A stretch of 6,090 nucleotides of DNA from Pseudomonadota bacterium (GTDB lineage Bacteria > Pseudomonadota > Alphaproteobacteria > Rhodospirillales > Magnetospirillaceae): NCBI GenBank assembly GCA_023437865.1, contig JAEZFE010000542.1, positions 1 through 6,090 on the forward strand. The letters run 5' to 3'. A program made the translations under genes and the position numbers. Below the pieces are notes generated by a model. It had not been told where the DNA came from, ran no database searches, and worked only from the letters and a program-made list of their open reading frames with translations. Below, one piece after another: positions 4,191 through 6,090 of this stretch (the stretch's first letter is position 1; each line of letters begins with the position of its first letter).

Positions 4191-5385
4191 CTCCCAGGCC
4201 CTCTCCCCCCGGAGGGGGCTTCGTGCCGTGCCACACCGCCAGCGCGCCCAGCGCGCAGAGCACGATCACGGCAGCCATGGGCAGGGCGGTGCGCTCGCCC
4301 ATCAGCCCCACCAGCGGCGCCGCCGCCGCCCCGACGACGAACCGTAAGGCGCCCAGCAGGGCCGAGGCAGATCCCGCCGAACGGCCGTGGTTGAGCAGGG
4401 CCAATGCCGACGAGTTGGGGGCGATGAAGCCCTGGCTGGCGACCACCACGAACAGGCCGGCAAGCACGGGATAGAGCCCAAGGTCCAACACCACGGCACC
4501 CGCCAGGAACGCCGCGCCCGCCCCCAAGGACATCAAGCCGATGCCCATCAGGCGGCGCGGCCCCGTGCGGTGGACCAGCCGACCGTTGACCTGGGACAGG
4601 CCGATCAGCCCGAACGCATTGGCGCCAAACACGATGGCGAAATCCTGGGCCGACAGGCCGTAGATTTTCTGCAGCACGAACGGCGAGCCGGCGATGTAGG
4701 CGAACATCGAGGCGAAGGCCAGCCCGGCAATGGCGGCATTGGCAAGGAAGTGGCGATCGCTCAGTACGTGGGAGAACGCACCGAGTGCCGAACGCCAGCC
4801 GCCCGGATGACGCCGCTCGGGCGACAGGGTTTCGGGCAGCAGGGCGGCACTGACCATCAACAGGGCGATACTGGCCACCGACAGGACCACGAAGATGCCG
4901 TGCCACGACACCACCCTCAGGACCTGGGCTCCCAGCACCGGGGCCAGGATGGGCGCCAAGCCCATGACCAGCATCAGCGTCGAGAAAAACCGCGCCGCCG
5001 CCGCGCCGTGGTACAGGTCGCGCGCCACCGCCATGGCGATGACCAGGGCGGCCGACCCGGCCATCCCCTGCGCCAGCCGTGCCGCCACCAGCGTTTCCGC
5101 CGACGGCGCCAGCGCGCACCACACCGACATCACGGCATAGGCCGCCAGCCCCACGAACAGCGGGGGGCGCCGGCCAACCGCGTCCGAGACCGGCCCCCAC
5201 AGCAACTGCCCCAGCGCGAGCCCCAGGATGCAGGCCGACAAACTAGCCTGCACCAGCGATGCCGAGGCCGCGAAATCGGCGGCCACGTGGGGAAAGGCGG
5301 GCAGGTACATGTCGATGGACAGCGGTCCCAGCGCGGTGATGGCGCCAAGGCAGAGGACGAAACGAAGCTGAGGCTTGTCGGCCAT
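4177..5385 (-). CDS. Bcr/CflA-type multidrug efflux MFS transporter
   Basis: The 402-residue, 12-helix major facilitator protein resembles the Bcr/CflA subfamily of proton-driven drug exporters (DHA1 group) in the inner membrane. Near the N-terminus it has SIDMYLPAFP (about 23-32), the TM1 signature of the subfamily. Motif A between TM2 and TM3 is intact, GPVSDAVGRRP (64-74). ARDLYHG (121-127) carries the R-D pair seen in Bcr relatives, and the TM5 exporter motif appears as LAPILAPVLG (143-152). Length is normal. Specificity cannot be read; relatives export bicyclomycin, chloramphenicol or sulfonamides. The ATG at 5385 follows only a weak CGGA. The last 14 codons (PPPGGEGLGVSAR region) run through a GC-rich palindrome and into the end of the DUF1150 gene, so the tail may be a late read-through extension. 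It is divergent from the AmpG gene. Confidence 0.92.
   Translation of the reverse strand: MADKPQLRFVLCLGAITALGPLSIDMYLPAFPHVAADFAASASLVQASLSACILGLALGQLLWGPVSDAVGRRPPLFVGLAAYAVMSVWCALAPSAETLVAARLAQGMAGSAALVIAMAVARDLYHGAAAARFFSTLMLVMGLAPILAPVLGAQVLRVVSWHGIFVVLSVASIALLMVSAALLPETLSPERRHPGGWRSALGAFSHVLSDRHFLANAAIAGLAFASMFAYIAGSPFVLQKIYGLSAQDFAIVFGANAFGLIGLSQVNGRLVHRTGPRRLMGIGLMSLGAGAAFLAGAVVLDLGLYPVLAGLFVVVASQGFIAPNSSALALLNHGRSAGSASALLGALRFVVGAAAAPLVGLMGERTALPMAAVIVLCALGALAVWHGTKPPPGGEGLGVSAR
4198..4219. terminator. GC-rich hairpin at the convergent gene ends
   Basis: GCCCTCTCC, loop CCCC, GGAGGGGGC: a 9-bp stem with one G-T pair, 8 bases past the DUF1150 stop and inside the last codons of the efflux gene. 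Only TTCG follows on the plus strand, and no T run follows on the minus strand. It is therefore a weak intrinsic terminator, or a structure that protects the 3' end of the hsp20-DUF1150 mRNA. The composition resembles short dispersed intergenic palindromes of GC-rich proteobacteria. Confidence 0.42.
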
Positions 5386-5414
5386 GGGAAATCCGGGGAA
5401 AGCGGTGGGTCACT

Positions 5415-5420
5415 TCTATA
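5415..5420 (-). promoter_or_regulatory. Possible -10 element of the efflux gene
   Basis: TATAGA on the minus strand lies 30 bases before the ATG at 5385, a good position for a -10 box with a start near 5408. No matching -35 is visible at 16-18 bases, so a regulator or extended contacts would be needed. Weak candidate. Confidence 0.25.
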
Positions 5421-5616
5421 GCCTAACGCGAATTCGGCGAGCCTTGCGCGATGGGCAGGTCAGCCCACCGGATTACTCCCATGATCCTTGCATTGCGGTT
5501 TCGGCCGGCCGCGCAAGAGGGGAGGCCGGCCTGCTGGGTCTGGGGCTGCCCAATGCATTAACGATTCTCGAAGCCGAGCCGGGCTACACTCGCGTCGCAA
5601 CCAACGGGATTTCGGC
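5421..5616. other. Intergenic region between divergent MFS genes, with inverted repeats
   Basis: I see no convincing gene here. GGCCGGCC occurs twice (5503-5510 and 5524-5531); each copy is self-complementary and the pair could form an 8-bp stem around a 13-base loop. CTTGCGCG (5443-5450) is mirrored by CGCGCAAG (5510-5517), and TGGGC/GCCCA (5452-5456, 5463-5467) form a short stem. These could be operator or RNA structures. An A/T-richer stretch lies just upstream of the AmpG start (GCATTAACGATT, 5555-5566). A plus-strand frame running from inside the efflux gene to an ATGA overlap with AmpG has no start signal and an unconvincing composition, so I do not call it. Confidence 0.4.
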
Positions 5617-6090
5617 ATGAGCAAGGGTTGGCGCGAGTCGTTCGCCGTTTATTCGGATCGGCGGGTTCTGGCCATTTTCTTCTTCGGCTTCTCCAGCGGT
5701 CTGCCGCTGCTGCTGATCAAGAGCGGTTCGACCCTGGGCGCGTGGCTGACCGATGCCAAGGTCGACCTTGCCAGCATCACCATGCTGGCCTGGGCGGGCA
5801 TGCCCTATGCCCTGAAGTTCCTGTGGGCACCGTTTCTCGACCGCCTCGATGCGCCGTTCGGCTTTGGCCGGCTGGGGCGGCGGCGCGGCTGGATGCTGCT
5901 GATCCAGATCCTGCTGGTGGCCTCCATCCTGTTCCTCGCCTCGGTGCCGCCCGAACAGACGCTGATGGTGGGGCTGGCGGTGATGCTGGTGGCGTTCTGT
6001 TCGGCCAGCCAGGACGTGGTGGTGGACGCCTACCGTGTGGACGTGCTGCGCGACGAGCAGCAGGCGGCGGGCGCCACCATGGTGCAGACC
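5617..6090 (+). CDS. ampG: AmpG-type muropeptide permease (N-terminal part, cut by window end)
   Basis: The 158 visible residues match the N-terminus of AmpG, the inner-membrane major facilitator protein that imports GlcNAc-anhydroMurNAc peptides from the periplasm for peptidoglycan recycling. It is also the route by which inducers of AmpC beta-lactamase enter. Family landmarks are FFFGFSSGLPLLL (21-33), the amphipathic GAWLTDAKVDLASI (41-54), YALKFLWAPFLDR (64-76), the basic RRRGWMLLIQILL (88-100), and the signature FCSASQDVVVDAYRVDVL (127-144) between TM4 and TM5. Spacing agrees with E. coli AmpG, so roughly a third of the protein is seen; the rest lies beyond 6090. The ATG at 5617 has only a weak GGGAT before it but begins the conserved N-terminus. 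The gene is divergent from the efflux transporter; no ampR or ampC is visible here. Confidence 0.92.
   Translation, partial: MSKGWRESFAVYSDRRVLAIFFFGFSSGLPLLLIKSGSTLGAWLTDAKVDLASITMLAWAGMPYALKFLWAPFLDRLDAPFGFGRLGRRRGWMLLIQILLVASILFLASVPPEQTLMVGLAVMLVAFCSASQDVVVDAYRVDVLRDEQQAAGATMVQT

Noticed and set aside
3638..5200. 520-residue minus-strand frame across the hsp20, DUF1150 and efflux genes
   Set aside because: It is a GC-rich shadow: Gly/Arg/Ala-rich, no recognisable domain, and it overlaps three well-supported genes.
4387..5421. 344-residue plus-strand frame opposite the efflux gene
   Set aside because: It is extremely rich in Gln, His, Arg and Gly, as expected from the antisense of a membrane protein gene, and has no domain or start signal.
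5558..5590. Promoter for ampG (TTAACG ... TACACT)
   Set aside because: The spacer is 21 bases, too long for a normal promoter, so it is not listed.
5375..5620. 81-residue plus-strand frame ending in an ATGA overlap with ampG
   Set aside because: It begins inside the divergent efflux gene, has no ribosome binding site and a composition typical of non-coding sequence. The ATGA overlap is probably chance.
1..6090. tRNA, rRNA, CRISPR array, insertion sequence, prophage, toxin-antitoxin or defence system
   Set aside because: No cloverleaf, regularly spaced repeats, transposase or integrase motifs, or toxin-antitoxin pair was seen on either strand; the gene content looks like ordinary chromosomal housekeeping and stress genes.

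Overview
The window is a GC-rich, tightly packed piece of a bacterial chromosome. The strong bias for G or C at third codon positions, the Hsp20 + DUF1150 gene pair and the style of the individual proteins point to an alphaproteobacterium. A Rhodospirillales (Magnetospirillum-like) origin is my best inference, but it was not tested by any search. I see no mobile element, CRISPR array, tRNA or rRNA.

Layout. (1) Positions 1-701, minus strand: an unrecognised soluble protein whose best start and ribosome binding site lie in a different frame from the body of the gene (possible frameshift), followed 4 bases later by the first codons of another minus-strand gene that leaves the window. (2) 834-1765, plus strand: a two-gene unit, a small exported protein with two cysteines and a class I SAM-dependent methyltransferase, joined by a 4-base stop/start overlap. 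(3) 1810-1873: two hairpins between convergent genes. (4) 1894-2619, minus strand: a seven-helix Bax inhibitor-1/YccA family membrane protein. (5) 2761-3288, plus strand, divergent from it: a lipoprotein of unknown function, possibly translated from a leaderless mRNA. (6) 3289-4190, plus strand: a heat-shock unit with a sigma-32-like promoter, a three-hairpin 5' leader that ends in a ROSE-type RNA thermometer, an Hsp20 small heat shock protein and a DUF1150 protein. (7) 4177-5385, minus strand: a Bcr/CflA-type drug-efflux MFS transporter that overlaps the DUF1150 gene tail to tail. (8) 5617 to the end, plus strand: the N-terminal third of an AmpG muropeptide permease, divergent from the efflux gene.

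Several products belong to the cell envelope or to stress handling (exported protein, BI-1 protein, lipoprotein, small heat shock chaperone, drug efflux, muropeptide recycling), but apart from the two co-directional pairs they look like independent units. The most informative element is the hsp20 leader. An AGGA inside the Shine-Dalgarno tract pairs with an upstream UCGCU with one unpaired G, which is the signature of ROSE thermometers, and a sigma-32-like promoter sits just upstream of the first hairpin. This predicts dual heat control: transcription by RpoH and translation by melting of the leader.
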